A stretch of DNA of 64,000 nt from Brugia malayi (Eukaryota > Nematoda > Chromadorea > Rhabditida > Onchocercidae): positions 17,976,721 through 18,040,720 of the forward strand of contig NW_025062479.1 of assembly GCF_000002995.4 (NCBI RefSeq), read 5' to 3'. Positions 25,386 through 57,700 of this stretch are shown in pieces. The position numbers were made by a program, and so were the translations under genes. Within the stretch, counting starts at the first letter, position 1. Every line of letters starts with the position of its first letter. Below the pieces are notes generated by a model that worked only from the letters and a program-made list of their open reading frames with translations, was not told the DNA's origin and made no database searches.

Positions 25386-25954
25386 GTTTTTTCATCGAAG
25401 AAGTGATAATTTGGTGGCTTTTGGGGATTTGTTAAAATTAACTTTTACTGTTGCAGTAGAGATAAGTTATAAATAAAAGAGTGGAATACTGTTTTAGATT
25501 TTGCTGTTTTTTTTTCTGATAACTAAAATCATTTATCATTTAATTCAGTTTAATCTTATCAAACTTGTGTGTGCAAATAACCTGTTTGAAGGTATGTGTT
25601 ATTTGCATTGAATTCGTGTCGTAATGTTTTCAGGAGATAACGCACAGGACAGTACATTGATTTCAGATATTTATGCGTCTAAAAGGACATTAAATAAATA
25701 TACATTATTACAACTTCATGCAGAAACAAAAACTTGAACCAAAAGGAAGGAAAAAACACTATCTTTGAGCTTATTTCGTCCATCAAAATTTGCATTTAAA
25801 TTGATGAACGTTTTTATAAATGTAAGTTTGTCTTAGATGCTTATAATCGTGTCCCTTGTATTCAGTCAAGATTTCTTTTTTTTTTTTTTTGGATTTGGTG
25901 TGAGCAATTTTAGGATTGCTGAAGCAGAAATATTCTCACCTTGTATTATTTCTG
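25386..25954. other. spacer after the small plus-strand gene
   Basis: This includes the 3' flank of the 84-aa gene and a T tract at about 25875-25890. No coding signal was seen on either strand, apart from the possible continuation of the kinase relic near its right end. Confidence 0.45.
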
Positions 25955-27246
25955 TTACGTCGGGGGCAATGGTTGAATGGGTTCACGTTCCTTTGCAAAC
26001 AGCTCACACGTGACATAAAGCCAGAATATAAGATCATCAAAATGTGTCTGTTGGCGTCCTTTTTGTGCATGCCCACTTGCCCATTTGGGTGTTCCACGAA
26101 ACGGACAACACATCCGTGGTGGTCGTATCTGCAGAAAATCTTTTGTTATTTATGAGTAACGTTTAAGGGACTGATTCAAGAATTGAGCTTAAATTCAGTC
26201 TACTTATGAGAATATACAATAATATTTTGGTTGGTAGTTAACATTCATGAAAGTTAACTTTGAGCAAATATGATGCAGGAATAGCTACTGTTGATCTAGT
26301 TTCATTCGACTATTTCAGGCCATTAATCATGAGGCCAACATTTCTTGATTAAACTTTTCATTATATATATTTCTTCAGAATGCTTCAAAATAGTCCATCG
26401 CATTTATTTTTAATCACTGTTAGAAGAAAGAATTATATTGTATTGATGAAAACGCAAAGTTACATCGCTTTCCCCATTGGTGTACATCTGAGCCATACCG
26501 AGATCGAAGAGCTATGTAATCGGTTGTTCTCTTGAACACAAACCCATATTATCGGGCTTCAAGTCGCGATGCAGAAGTCCTGAACATGTTTAAGTTTTTT
26601 CGGTCTATTTAAAAATTGACCCGAAAATTTGAAACTACTTTGATTGTTCTAAACCCCTCTTCACTGTTTTCCAAACTGAAGTGAAGTATGTTGGAAATGT
26701 GATGACGATTGATCTTATTGGTGTCTTTTTCAGTTGATAATAAAGATAGAAGCTTTGGTACGGTAGTATCGGTGATACGTCTGTTATACTTTTTCCATGT
26801 TCACAGCGGCAGAAAACATTTCTACCATCGCTTCTTTTACACTCATATCTGCGCTCGCTTTTGATGTTGTATTATACAGCTCTAAAGAATTGTAATAGAA
26901 AAATTTTGTAGCATTTTCTGAGCACCTTATGCATGAAGATCATAAATTCCTTTGAGCATTTGCAATGATATATTTGCCGGACGATATTTCCTATGCGCTC
27001 CTTCTACCTGTGCAATTATCAATTTTATTTTTTTGAAATTATTTTTCCACTACAGATAGTGAACAAATAAGTCAAATGTTGAAACAGAAAAAAAGCACGC
27101 TAAATAAATAAATAAATGGGTCAGTCTATAATAATTTCACTATCTAATTACCTCATGAATGTAATTTTTGACTGCCACCACTGCTTTTTCCAGCACTACG
27201 AATTTCATACCTTCGCCGCGTTTGTCCGCAAACATAGCTTTGTCTA
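25955..27246 (-). pseudogene. decayed casein-kinase-1/TTBK-like protein kinase
   Basis: Recognisable pieces in minus order are 27152-27246 (weak, ends IHE before a GTAATT donor), 26790-26879 (SVKEAMVEMFSAAV, helix E region), 26464-26579 (catalytic loop LLHRDLKPDN and the DFG-equivalent LFDLGMAQMY) and 25955-26128 (CPFRGTPKWASGHAQKG, FDDLIFWLYVTCELF, matching the GFRGT..YAS..AH and DDLWS..Y segments of CK1/TTBK kinases). The junction from 26464 to 26128 is intact. However, a TAG lies in frame at 26512-26514, just before the DLG motif. The splice from 26790 to 26579 is off by one base. After 25970 the frame is lost in a run of Cs, where one extra base would restore a coding-like reading. No glycine-rich loop or VAIK lysine is recognised. 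Nematodes have many CK1-like kinases, so this is most simply a dead copy. Confidence 0.65.
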
Positions 27247-28612
27247 GCAGTCAGACGATTGATGCAGTTTCGGAATAAATTTATTTCATTCACTATTTTT
27301 AAGGGAAAGTTTTGGATTCCTTTACATTCTTGCAGTTTCGAGTTTGGGAAGTTATAGTGGTTACATAAGCTTCTAATTAATACTAAACGGTGTATTTTTT
27401 CCTGGCCGTCCTTCCTATTTCTGCAGATTTAAAATGGTTTATGTAGTTTTGAAAAAAAAAAACGTTCTTAATTATGTGTTCCCTCTTTTTAATGTGAAAA
27501 AAAGGTTGATAGTACCCATGGACTAATTTTATTATTATCAAAATGTTTCGGTCCGCCTTCTGTTCTGAAATACATTTTTTCCTTATACTGATATTTTTCT
27601 GCATATCAAATGCAGAAAACAAGAATCACCACTTACTCTCATATCAGATATTAAGCTGTACTCTTTAAACATCGTTTCTAAAATAAGTCTTTCTAAAATA
27701 ACTCACTAAAACATTGCTAGCTTCGTTGTAATAACATTGTATACTTTTGTGACAACATCGCAAATAGAAAATACCACAACATGTGTACCTTGGTTGATTG
27801 TCTTAATTACTTGGACATGGGTCGCAGAACTAATTTTTCTAAATTCATGGAATTTCTAGATTCATTATATAATCTGCAAAATCACAACGTTTAAAATCTT
27901 TCTCTTTATTATCTATCCAAATGGTTAGATTCCATGGAATATTTACTTGCAAACATTTGTTGAATGGTGCAGTGGACTTCAAATACTCAATTAGTTCTTA
28001 CACCGCTTGTTCTTGCTTTTCCTGATCTGTTTAGTGATCATTTCCCGCTACTTCCATATGTTTTCCTGAAGCCTTTTGACTACACGGCTATTGCTTGGTC
28101 GATTTGCAAAGCTAAAAAAAAGTGGATTTCAAAAAAAGAAGGTTAACTGAAATAAATCTGTAAATAAATTCCCTACTACTGAAATGTGTTATTCATTATC
28201 AAAAGCTGCCACTAAATTTGTAACAGAAAAATTACTTTTCTGGTGGCAGCAGTTTTTTGGATTCGCTGATCCTTTGCCGATTTCTTTGATTTTGTTTTTC
28301 CTCTGCAGGAAAGTGATAGATAGGGATACAAAAAAGATTACTAGCTTTATCGATAATTTTATTTAATTGTTAAATTATCCCCTGTAGGATTTATATGTTG
28401 TGCAGAATCTTTTGCTCGAAAGTATGACATAAATACCATTATTCCTTTTATCGTGAAGACGGTTGATGACAGTGTTAACGATCTGATTGCAATTTGCTTG
28501 CTCGCTATGCTTCTTTGACGTTTAACATGCTATGTGTCCATATTACTCTTTACTCTCACTAAGGTATGAAAGAGTACTCCAAAACTATGATCAGAATAGA
28601 AAATGTCTCTTC

Positions 28613-28670
28613 AAAACCAGTGTATATCAATTAAATTAAAACCAGTGTATATCAATTAAATTAAAACCAG
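28613..28670. repeat. 25-bp tandem repeat, two full copies plus 8 bp
   Basis: The unit starts AAAACCAGTGTATATCAATT. Copies at 28613-28637 and 28638-28662 are identical, followed by a partial third copy ending at 28670. It looks like a recent slippage event. Confidence 0.9.
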
Positions 28671-29565
28671 TTAGGGAAGTTGCATCAGTACTTTATTTGT
28701 CTTTCAAGAAGTCTCAGAACACCCATGGCTTTTCTTACCTGACAAATTCAATATTCATTGTGTAGTTTATTTGATAACTCATGTACATACTTCTGGAAAA
28801 ACGGCATGATTGCAATATTCCTTCAGCTCTTTAAATGATAAAAATGAGTTAGTTCAGATTCATCTAATTATTTATAATGTTAAGAAAATTTTTGTTTTTT
28901 ATGAGTTTAAGAATGCACGTAAAAATTTATCGTTTATGCATATTATGGTAATAGAAATTGGGAATCCAAATTTTGCTCTACTTTAGGACTTAATATCCTA
29001 AAAGATGAACATTATAAGAAATTGAAATTTAAATTCTAGGGAATGAGGAGAGAAACTTTATAATGTCATTGAGAGAACGGTTAAAAGATTACATTTTTTG
29101 ATATTGTTTGGAAGTTTGGTAGATGCGAAGAAAAGTTCTAGGTAGAAATTTGCATTTTCTAATAAAGTTTCATTTAGACTACCACCATTAATTGATCAAA
29201 AAGACAAACAAATAATCAACAAACATTTATGCCAATTCGAAAAAAATGAATGATATCAACCGGTCAAATTCCTGTTTCCTTTTTTTAATATTCCATTTAG
29301 CACTATATTATGGCGATTTGATAGCAAACGTAAGGTCTAAATAGTCGTACTGTTTAAAAGATCAAAATTATAAAAAACTGAGTGTTTTCAGTAGTGAGTT
29401 ATTTCCAACCATTTCGTATCATATAATAATGCAGTAGTTAAAACAGAATAATTCCTTGAAGAATTAATAACGATGTTTACAAAGTGTACTGTAGTTGAGA
29501 ATCGAATAAAATTTATGCGACAAATTAACAAAGCAAATATATTAATTAAGTATCGACAGTAAATT

Positions 29566-29607
29566 AGCAATTATTAAGTTATATTTTAATATAACTTAAT
29601 AATTGCT
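29566..29607. repeat. 42-bp near-perfect palindrome
   Basis: The arms 29566-29586 and 29587-29607 match in 20 of 21 positions with no spacer (left arm begins AGCAATTATTAAGTTATA). Part of the arm, ATATTTTAATATA, recurs at about 29608-29622. It could extrude as a cruciform. No protein-binding role is claimed. Confidence 0.9.
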
Positions 29608-32600
29608 ATATTTTAATATAGATTTCAATAATAGCAGCATGTGAAAGATCCGCAATGTTTATGACTCCCTGGTCACCATGTACAGTATAACATGCGTGAG
29701 TAGAGGGTCAAGTTCAATCTATTCCCAACAATGGCAACGATTTATCTGCAACAGTGTGGATAAGTCGAACAATAATTTTTCCACTTCCATAGCAAAATTC
29801 CGTTCCTGCTACTATGTGGTACAACATTCTTTATAATCTCTGTGTGTTAAATTTTGACGTCCAGGATTCGGAATTCTGATGTCAGGTCTTATTCTGATGT
29901 CACATATGAAAACTTAGAGATCGGAAAACTCCTTTCAGATCGAAAAACAGTCAAAAAACAGAACTACATAGACTTGTCTTGCTTATCGATCTACTGGAAT
30001 TACTATCATTTTTCATTATGCATTGTGTTTGCAGATACCTTTGTGTCTATCAGATGAAGGTTTCTCGGTATCATTCCAGAATTATTTCTCTTTGGCAATA
30101 TTTTTAGTTTGTATATTGCTAACATTTTTGCCAAACATGATTCTCGGTCTATATTACACGCAAGTCTGGGTTTAGAAAAGTCGAAAATCTGGACAGAAAA
30201 ATGAGCAGTCTGTGTCATCTTTCGAGAAAGTACCTGCTAATAATTTCTTGCCGAATCGAACTTGAAGTTCTTTAAAACAGAATTGTCCAATAAAAATTGA
30301 AGGGATAAAAGAATCAGCATTAACTGAATTATCGAATAGACTTCATTTATCAGCAATATATTAGGTTGAAAAGTGAGAATGCCGCCTTTCCCTAAACCAG
30401 GAATACTATAAAATCCTCACATTTTTCTTAACGATCATTTAAAATTGATATATAAAAATGGAAAACAGAAGCTCCGAAAGGTAAAGCAAATAATAGAAGC
30501 CTTTTTCTTTCCTTGAAAGATAAACAGTCTGAAAATGGATCATACAACATTATTTAACTACTGACTAGTTTGTATTGCATTTTATCTATCTAGCTGTAAT
30601 TTATTTTTGTGCATTATACGTTGTATATACAGTCAGGATGTTTGCTTTCTGTAGAACTTCTGAATCGATACAGCTATGAAGTAATTGCAGTCTACTAAAA
30701 TAAAACAGCGAGTAGCCAAACATTTTCAAATTTTAAATGAAAATTGTTTGAAAAAAGTTAACGGAATAAATGAAGTTTTATCTCTCAAGGGATTATGTTG
30801 CATTGTGTGACATGGAACTTTTTATTCTTTAGTACGTTCAACAAATATATGAAAAACAGACACTTAGACAAATTAGAACAACGAACAATAAGAAAAGTTG
30901 GAAAGAAAAGCATATCTAAGTCATTTCTCTAAAGCACTACAGCAAATGTTACGAATGGATGTGGAAGTTCATATAATAGGACATAATGATAATTAAAAAT
31001 AAGCAAGTTGGTGACCCAACTATTAGTTTGCATACAACCTGGATAAGGCTAATTAGGATTAAGATTAAATTGTGGTCAAAAAGGATTTGAACAGGACCAC
31101 TAACTTCTGTGACTGTATTTTTGTATTTCAGACCATGTCAGGAAGTGTACAAAAATCTACATTTGACTAACTACAAGGCACTTAATGATCAAAAATCTAT
31201 TTCTTCTTGTTAAAAATTCCCTAGAAATAGTAAATCGAGTGATAATTTGACAATGTCAATGAAATATGATTTTTGTGTAAAAGACTACGATTTTTAAATT
31301 TAAAGCTGCATTCTAAACAAGGTATTTGCAGCAGCATGATTAAAAAGCTTATCGCATTTGTAAGAACTTTAATTTTTTAATTTAAGTCTTTGACAGCGGA
31401 AATAAAAAATAATAAAGTATTTGTAGCAGAATTACTGTATCATAAAACAACACATTAATGGAGGAAAATTAGAAATGGAATGAGGATTTTAGGCACAACA
31501 ATAGCAGTACAAAAGGTTTCTACAAACACAAACTTTGGTTAAAATGATTATTTGCTTTCTAATTTTTAGCATTTCTCTTTTGTCCATGATCAAATTTTTT
31601 CCGACTTAAACTTCCAAAATAAACAGATTTTTCTAAACAAAACTGTTTTGTGGAAACCTAAAATCACATATAAACTGGGAAAAAGCCCCAAATGATGAAA
31701 AGGAATTAATACCAACATTTGACATACCTTATCATAATATATATCGTCAATTACAAAGATAATCCAATCAATATAATATCACATCATTTCTGCATACAAG
31801 ACTGAGCATAATATAACCTTCTCCTGGAAAAATTATGGAATCGTTAAAAAAAATGTTTTTCAGTAAGATTCCGTTTTTTCCTGCATTTTTAAAAATTAAA
31901 CACTTAATAAAACGCAAAAAAGAGCATTGAAAAAAATCATGAAATGAATTTGCCACATTGTATTTGTAATTTATTGCAATCTTAAATCCGGAAAATAGCG
32001 AAAAAGGAAAAATGGGTCAGAACCATATGAATATTGTAAAAATTAAAAATAACATGTCAAACTGTTTTACAAATGACATTCAGATCAGTTATACTGTGAT
32101 TATTTTCATAAACTTTGGTGATTGAAACTTCAAAAAGTGATCAAAATTTTTCAAGTTGGCAAGGTGGGGCGCAAAGTAAAGGAGCTGAAGAACGCGGACA
32201 AGGTGTAAAAACTTCTCTTAAAACAGAAATGAGATCAGAAAAAATACAAGTTAATAACTAGAGTGACTGAGGAATTAGAAAATAATAAAAATAGACAAGA
32301 AAAACATATGAAAATAATAATTTTTTCACTACATTGAAGTTTCACCATTGCTGATATCATCTAAGTATTAGCAACATTTTTCCGAAATAATAGTGGTACC
32401 TTTGGTCTTCTTTTTTTTACTTGTACTATTCATTAAATTTTGTAAAATTACATCTTCAATAGAAATACTCTTACTTAAGACCTTACAGCAGTCGTGATCA
32501 TACCTTACATAATGTCCACAAGGATTTTAAGGATTCCATCATATTTTAAGTCCGCATATTACGTTAAAATTCATGTTTACCTTATTTCATTGTTGATGCA

Positions 32601-33032
32601 AAACCGAATCCTTCCATCTCATCATATGGCTATCTTTATTATGTTTTGTTGATTTGTATCAACATACTAGTATAAAACATTTTGAAAAAAAATAGCTGAA
32701 ATATCAAGAATAAAGAAACTGAGACATGCTTGATTCAGAAGCAACAAGTAAAAAAAGGCTTATAGAAAGAGTTGTGCGATTTCTATAAGAGTTAAAGATC
32801 AATCTATCAAAATTTTCATGGAAATATTTCGAAAACAGCAAAAATCACAATGCTATTTAAAGTGCATTGGCATAAGAAAATCATAAAGCATGAAAACAAC
32901 TTGGCCTGTTTGCTTTGTTGACGTTCATTTCTATCTATTATACATAGCAATATACTAGAGCATTTATCTTATTCGCTGAGCAAAGTTCTAGAATGGTTCG
33001 GTCTCTTTTCAAGTTGATGGAGCGGAAATGTC

Positions 33033-51999
<18,967 letters not shown>

Positions 52000-52087
52000 C
52001 TAAAATGAAAGAGAGAGATGTGAAAATGAAGGTAGAAGAGAAGACCCTCCTTGCTACACTCCATCACCAAACAACCAAAAAAGGTAC

Positions 52088-52123
52088 AGATAAGTAGGAG
52101 TAGTAGTGGGCGACAAATCATAA
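52088..52123 (-). CDS. dve-1: candidate further 5' exon of dve-1
   Basis: A 36-nt block with acceptor AAACCAG and donor GTACCT ends with two bases that complete the first codon of the exon 51833-51999 (giving Leu). It encodes YDLSPTTTPTYL, matching the Thr/Ser/Pro-rich style of the next exon. A longer version of the exon is open upstream on the minus strand. The opposite strand is also open and acidic here, so orientation is uncertain. No initiator ATG was identified. Confidence 0.3.
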
Positions 52124-53608
52124 CTGGTTTTAGCGGATTGGAACAAATTTTTGAAGACGATGAAAAGGAAGAAGTGGAAATCGAAAAGGAAATAAAGGTG
52201 AAAGCCGCTTCTTGCAGGTGCGCACACATACGCATGCGACACTTTCTTCGTTACTGCCAACCAAAAGATTATGTTGTTGGTGGTAATAATAATAGCACGA
52301 TAGCGATAACGATAATGTAATAATGATGCTAATATCCTTAGTGAAAACAACGAACAATTTTTAGCGATTACTCCAACGATATTTAATTTTACAAAATAGA
52401 TATTGAAAATAAACGATGAAGTTTTCAAGAAATTATGTTTATTTACTTCAACATAATAATTGATTGCTAACTGTGACATTAGTAGTGCTCTCAAAAACAG
52501 TGACAATAACACTAATAATAATAACACTAATGCTAATGATAGAATCAGTTAGTAAGGATATTATGCTGAAAACAAGCAGATGAGCAATTAATGTAATCAA
52601 ACATTGCAAAATTGTCTTCTTGCAGAAAATTTTTGTTAATGGTAAAAATTGCGATAAGTCTTGGGTTGTGACAGCTTTCTTGAGTTATAAGAAAATGCTA
52701 TAACATGACAATTTTGGTCAGAAAAACAGTAGTGAGAACTAAAGTATTACAAATAATTATATCATTGATAATAATACCGTCTTGCTGTGATAAAAGATTT
52801 TTTTTTGGTCGAAGATTTATCTTTGCACTTGTTTGTTTGGTTGTGCAATCGAAGTGAATGTCAATGTGTATGCGTATGGTGTCACTGAAAAGATCATAAA
52901 ACTTTCTCTTCGCTTACACTAAGATTTATAATATTCATTTTTTTGTTCAATACATCTGTATCCAGAACTGAACAAAAACTATTTCCACTTGTGCATCATT
53001 TCTGAATAATAATAATCCGGTATGTCCACCTGTTCTAGTAATTTATGTAGTATCTTGATAAGATACATAATTTTATGATTACCACCTTGTCAAAACAAAT
53101 AATAAACCCACCACAGAAAATTTCACGAACATTGATTATTTCCTCATTTGTCTCTTTTAATAGACTTGAAATTTGAGGTGAATTTGCTAGGTCGATATCT
53201 ATGCGAGTTTGTTAGCAACTTAACTTTTTAAGTTCTGTTTTTTTTTCTTGTTTTATTGTCCGAAATAGTGTGAGGAATGTGCAGATTCTTGTATATAGTA
53301 ATTTCTATCATTTTAAACAAAAAATGAATGACTGGTAATTAGCAATTTTAGAAACTATCCTAGTTTACTATAATGTATAAGGCAGTAGCTACCAGTTAGT
53401 CCTACCCTACAATTTCTATTCAATATGCAAGGAATAGAATGCAATGATGTGAGAGGAAAAAAGTATCAGTGATAGTTCATATATCATGAAGGTTGATTAA
53501 AAACAGGAAAAGAAAATAACATAATAAATAAAAATCAAGTTTTGGTCCGAACTAATTCTTAAGAAAAGTCAATGACGATGACTTGTAGAAGTAACAAATC
53601 CAGATCAC

Positions 53609-53609
<1 letters not shown>

Positions 53610-53646
<37 letters not shown>

Positions 53647-53649
53647 AAA
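53610..53649. repeat. T30/A10 homopolymer junction
   Basis: Thirty Ts (53610-53639) are followed directly by ten As (53640-53649). It resembles the tails left by retroposition or a slippage hot spot. No element was recognised on either side. Confidence 0.85.
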
Positions 53650-54699
53650 CACTTTTCTAATAAAAATGAGAAGAAATTTTGCTGAATTATAGCTATTTGC
53701 ATTGTGCTGTTCTTTTTCTCTCCGAATAGCTCCTGTTATTCGTTAAAAAATATATTTGTAGCATGAAAATTTGGTACAGCAACCAAAAGTGTCAATCATC
53801 ATCATCAAAATATTCAGAAATTCAGTGTTCGTTCGAACAGCTGATAGCAGCACCATTGAAACCTGGTAAATTTAGTCAATTAATTGACTTAATTACCGGA
53901 CAAAAATTATCTATTTTACAGGAATTAATTAATACATGTTAGTTCTGGCTCATTAATTCTGAAAAGAGCTGATGGTTTCTAAATGCAATCCATAATACGC
54001 TTGTTTATACATTTGCCATGTCCTAATCTCACATTTATTAGCAGTGCAGTTCAATTCAATTCTTAAATAGATGCTGAAAAGTAAAAGGAATATTCGTAAA
54101 AACAAGCTTTTGCTATTATCAGCTCACCTTCCTTTACATCCGTACTTCAAAAATATAACAAGATTTATGTGAGACAACTGAGCCATGAATGGTTGTTAAT
54201 AACAGCATTTCTACAGAGTTCACAGGACAATTACGGTACAGGAATTATTTTGTGATACCTGTTGAAACAGGTATGTACAGCAAGAGCAGTGGTGGCAGTA
54301 TTATAATAGTAATAACACCAACAACAACAACATGATAATGATAATCCCTTATTTTCAGGAATATCCTTGCTATGTGGAACTACCGAATCTATTCGCACCT
54401 GCACCAGTACCAGCAATGAAATAGCAGTAGCAAGCAGCTTAGCGACCATAAATTAAACTGTGTAGAGAGCTCAACATATTGGTGTGGAATTTGTTGCATT
54501 TTAATTCTTCCTCCGCCCTTGATTCCCTCTTCCTCCGCTTTGCTATAAATCCCCGAAATTCAGAACTCCACCCTTGTTTTGGGCATATTGATTACGAATG
54601 AGTGAATATACATGCATGTCTATGTGTGTTCGGGTATGTGTGTGTACATGTCTGTGCATGTGTACGGATGATGAGTGTCTCGCTCTAGTGCCTGCTCAA

Positions 54700-54785
54700 C
54701 GATGATGATGACGATAATGATGATGATAATAATAATGATGATGATAATAGTGATGATGGTGATAGTGATGGTGTTAGTGTTGCTG
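54700..54785. repeat. imperfect (GAT)n trinucleotide repeat
   Basis: GATGATGATGACGATAATGATGATGATAAT-type units with scattered substitutions run for about 85 bp. They produce Met/Ile-rich and Ser-rich spurious ORFs on both strands. Confidence 0.85.
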
Positions 54786-57700
54786 ATGAATATATCAGGG
54801 AAGGAAAAGCAGTTATCGATGCTGATATGGACAAAAAGTAGTGGAGAGCAATGCCGACGCCTGAAAGCTTCTCCAAAAGTAAACAGTTGATTGCAGAACT
54901 GCTTGCTACCACTGATCATCATGTACATACATGCTTGTCCAACCTGTCCTATGATATTTCCTAAAAATACAATTGTTAACGATAGAAGTGATTTGGAAAT
55001 TGAAATTCTAGAAGTTAATCTTTCACTAAGGATCGCCATCATCTAAAGATAGATAAAATTTTTTAATGCAAATATTAAAAGCTCTGTTATATTATATCCT
55101 CCGTGTATTTCAAATACTATTGGATAGTATAGCAAGATCAATACACTGCTAATTTAATTGTCACAATATAATCTCGCGGATGTGCTCTCATCAGCTCTTC
55201 ACTGATTCCAAAACTCATCCATCTACTTTCGAAATCACAATCTCGAATTAGAAATATTTTAGTTTTGCTCCGCCTGAATTTAACTGACTACATATTACAG
55301 CACTGCTATCAATTAACACTTTTGGGATGTATGGCATTATCAGGACGTTGTTATCATGAACCTGTACTTATTCTTTCTATGACTGATTTTAGGACATCGA
55401 CGAAATAAAGACTTTTTATTATATTAATTGTTTTTCTTTTGTTCTCTTCATTGTTTTATTTTAAAATATAAGACCAGCTGCATTTACATATATATGTCTG
55501 TTCCTTCCATTTAAATATTAGGAGGAATAAAAACACTACAACACAGTAACTTGTTCTAAACACTGCCCAAATATTATGAATGGAACTAATCTTTTGAAGG
55601 ATTTTGAAATAAGGCGTTAAGAAATAGAGCTGGAAAAACAAAAAAAATGGGTGGAAAGTGATGAAAACGAAAAATAATGGATGGTTATGAAAAATACAGA
55701 ATGAAAGACATAAATATGCTTCTAGAAACTTACCTTTTTAGTCATCCAGAAATTGATTTCGTGGAGAAGTTACTAGAATGTTAGAAGAAAGATTAATATT
55801 AAAATTGTTGATATTTTAACGCAAAAACTTTAGTTGGGAGTTAAAAGCTAAAATTAGCATAACTCGACAGTGAATATTGCCCCTTGAAAACAAATCACAT
55901 GTGGTTGTTTTTAGAAGATAGTATCACTTGAGACATATATACCTATGGAAGCAAAACTTTTGACTGAGAATAGTCTGGTACTAATTGTAAGTGGTAATGC
56001 TAATGAGAAATACACAGATTCAAAGAAATTATTGCAATCAACAGAATAACATAATATTGTTACTGAAGCTAAAATAGTACAAAAATAGGGCTTGAATAAC
56101 TAGCAATTCAAAATATCGACAAGTTTTATGCAGTGGAAATTGTCAAAGGAAAGAGTGATTAGTGATGTTAGCAGTAGCAGTAATAGTACTGAAATATATT
56201 CTCTGCCTATGAATTATCATTATCTACTAATTCCATCATATGAAGTTCCAAATGCAAACATCACTTATGCTTCTTCACTGTTTACAATTTAATTGGCTGA
56301 AAAAGAAGAAAAAGGTAGATAGTGACCCATTAAGTGGATGGATGAATGCAATTTCGATTGCTTGCTATGCATTAGCTTCACCATCACTGATAAGACGAAA
56401 AACAATTGTGAGGAAATGGTATCAATTCTTTGCACAATAGTTAATTCTGATCGAAAGTAACTAGCACATGGAAAAAATAAACTTCTGGGAGAGTTACGGT
56501 GCGCATTGTGTAACACATACCCGATATCGGCGCTTGCTAAAAAGATAACAGAACTGAGAATGACGATGCTGAAAGTGATGGGACAAAAACAGATTGAAAG
56601 AGAAAGTGGTGAGGGGAAGGTAAAGTTAACCAAAATGGTGGCAATATCTTTGGCGAAGCTCATGAGCTTCGCTGCTTAGATACCTTCAGGGCAATTTCAA
56701 TCTACCCTCAACAAAAGGAAAGTGGAAGTTGTGCAACGGAGTGAAATGCAGAGGAAAGAGAAACTCGTTTATCCGGTTTCCGCTGAAATTTCACTTTTTC
56801 CAAAGATTTAGTTTTAGCACTAATTTACAGACTATTTCTCATGTACTTATTCTCTTTGCAGTGATCTTCAAATTTAATGCAGGAAAAAGGACAATCAGTA
56901 ATTGATAGGACAGTAGTAAAAATATGTCCCACATACTAAAGTGAAGGTGATGTTAGTCGATGGCTATTTGTGAATATATGTAGTCAAATGGATGACAAAA
57001 GACAATACAATTTATCGACCCTAGGACTTTAATCCCTTTTTCGAATGATAGGACAGATAGGGACTGTTTACAACCTGATTACCATTATTTGTCTTTCTCT
57101 CCCTGATCTCCCTTGATTGATATTGTTATATGATTGCACAAACATTCCTTCCCCCTCATCCAATTGCTAAAATGCAGGTTAAGGAAAGGTGGAAGGCAGT
57201 GTGGGAGGCAGAAGAACATGCTTCCATTCTGCTGTGCTTTTAAATTTGAAAATGCAAAGAATTTCATGACAGCAACACTTCTGAGAGTAAGTTTAGTGCT
57301 GTCTTCATTCCTATTAACATGCCGATTTCCAGTTTTCATGTGCGATTTCTGATTTCTGATTTCTTGAGAATAGTTGATTGCGCGCTATCTATGATATACA
57401 CGTACTGCCCAGATTGTAAGATCACTAAGTAAACGACAGCATCTGTACAGGGAAATTATTTGAGAGTTAAAATTAAAGCAAATGGATGATATCGGTCAAA
57501 AAAGAAAAGGTCATAGAGTGAAGTTCCTCCTTTTCTATAATCTTCCAGCTTCACCATCACGATTTAGTGGAGCTTGTCTTAAAATTAACTTTTTGTATTT
57601 AAAATGGATTTCTGCGATTTAAAAGAGACAATGATGACAAATCTTTTTGCCTTAGACTTATTTGTAGACCATGAAAACCGGTTATTGGCTACCTTTATTT

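Larger units (their letters stand above)
27247..33032. other. gene-poor interval between kinase relic and dve-1
   Basis: About 5.8 kb with no complete gene recognised. It holds a 25-bp tandem repeat (28613-28670), a 42-bp palindrome (29566-29607) and two coding-like scraps with no splice partners: plus 29854-29961 (TYENLEIGKLLSDRKTVKK) and minus 29716-29830 (AGTEFCYGSGKIIVRLIHTV). The rest looks like non-coding AT-rich DNA, including the 3' flank of dve-1. Confidence 0.4.

Noticed and set aside
54231..54449. minus ORF that begins like a signal peptide (MVAKLLATAISLLVLVQV)
   Set aside because: Attractive, but the frame soon runs into a repeat-encoded Cys/Tyr stretch and no partner exon fits; a transcription factor 5' exon should not encode a signal peptide.
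54620..55042. minus ORF with Ile run and overlapping plus Met-rich ORF
   Set aside because: Both are by-products of the (GAT)n repeat at 54700-54785.
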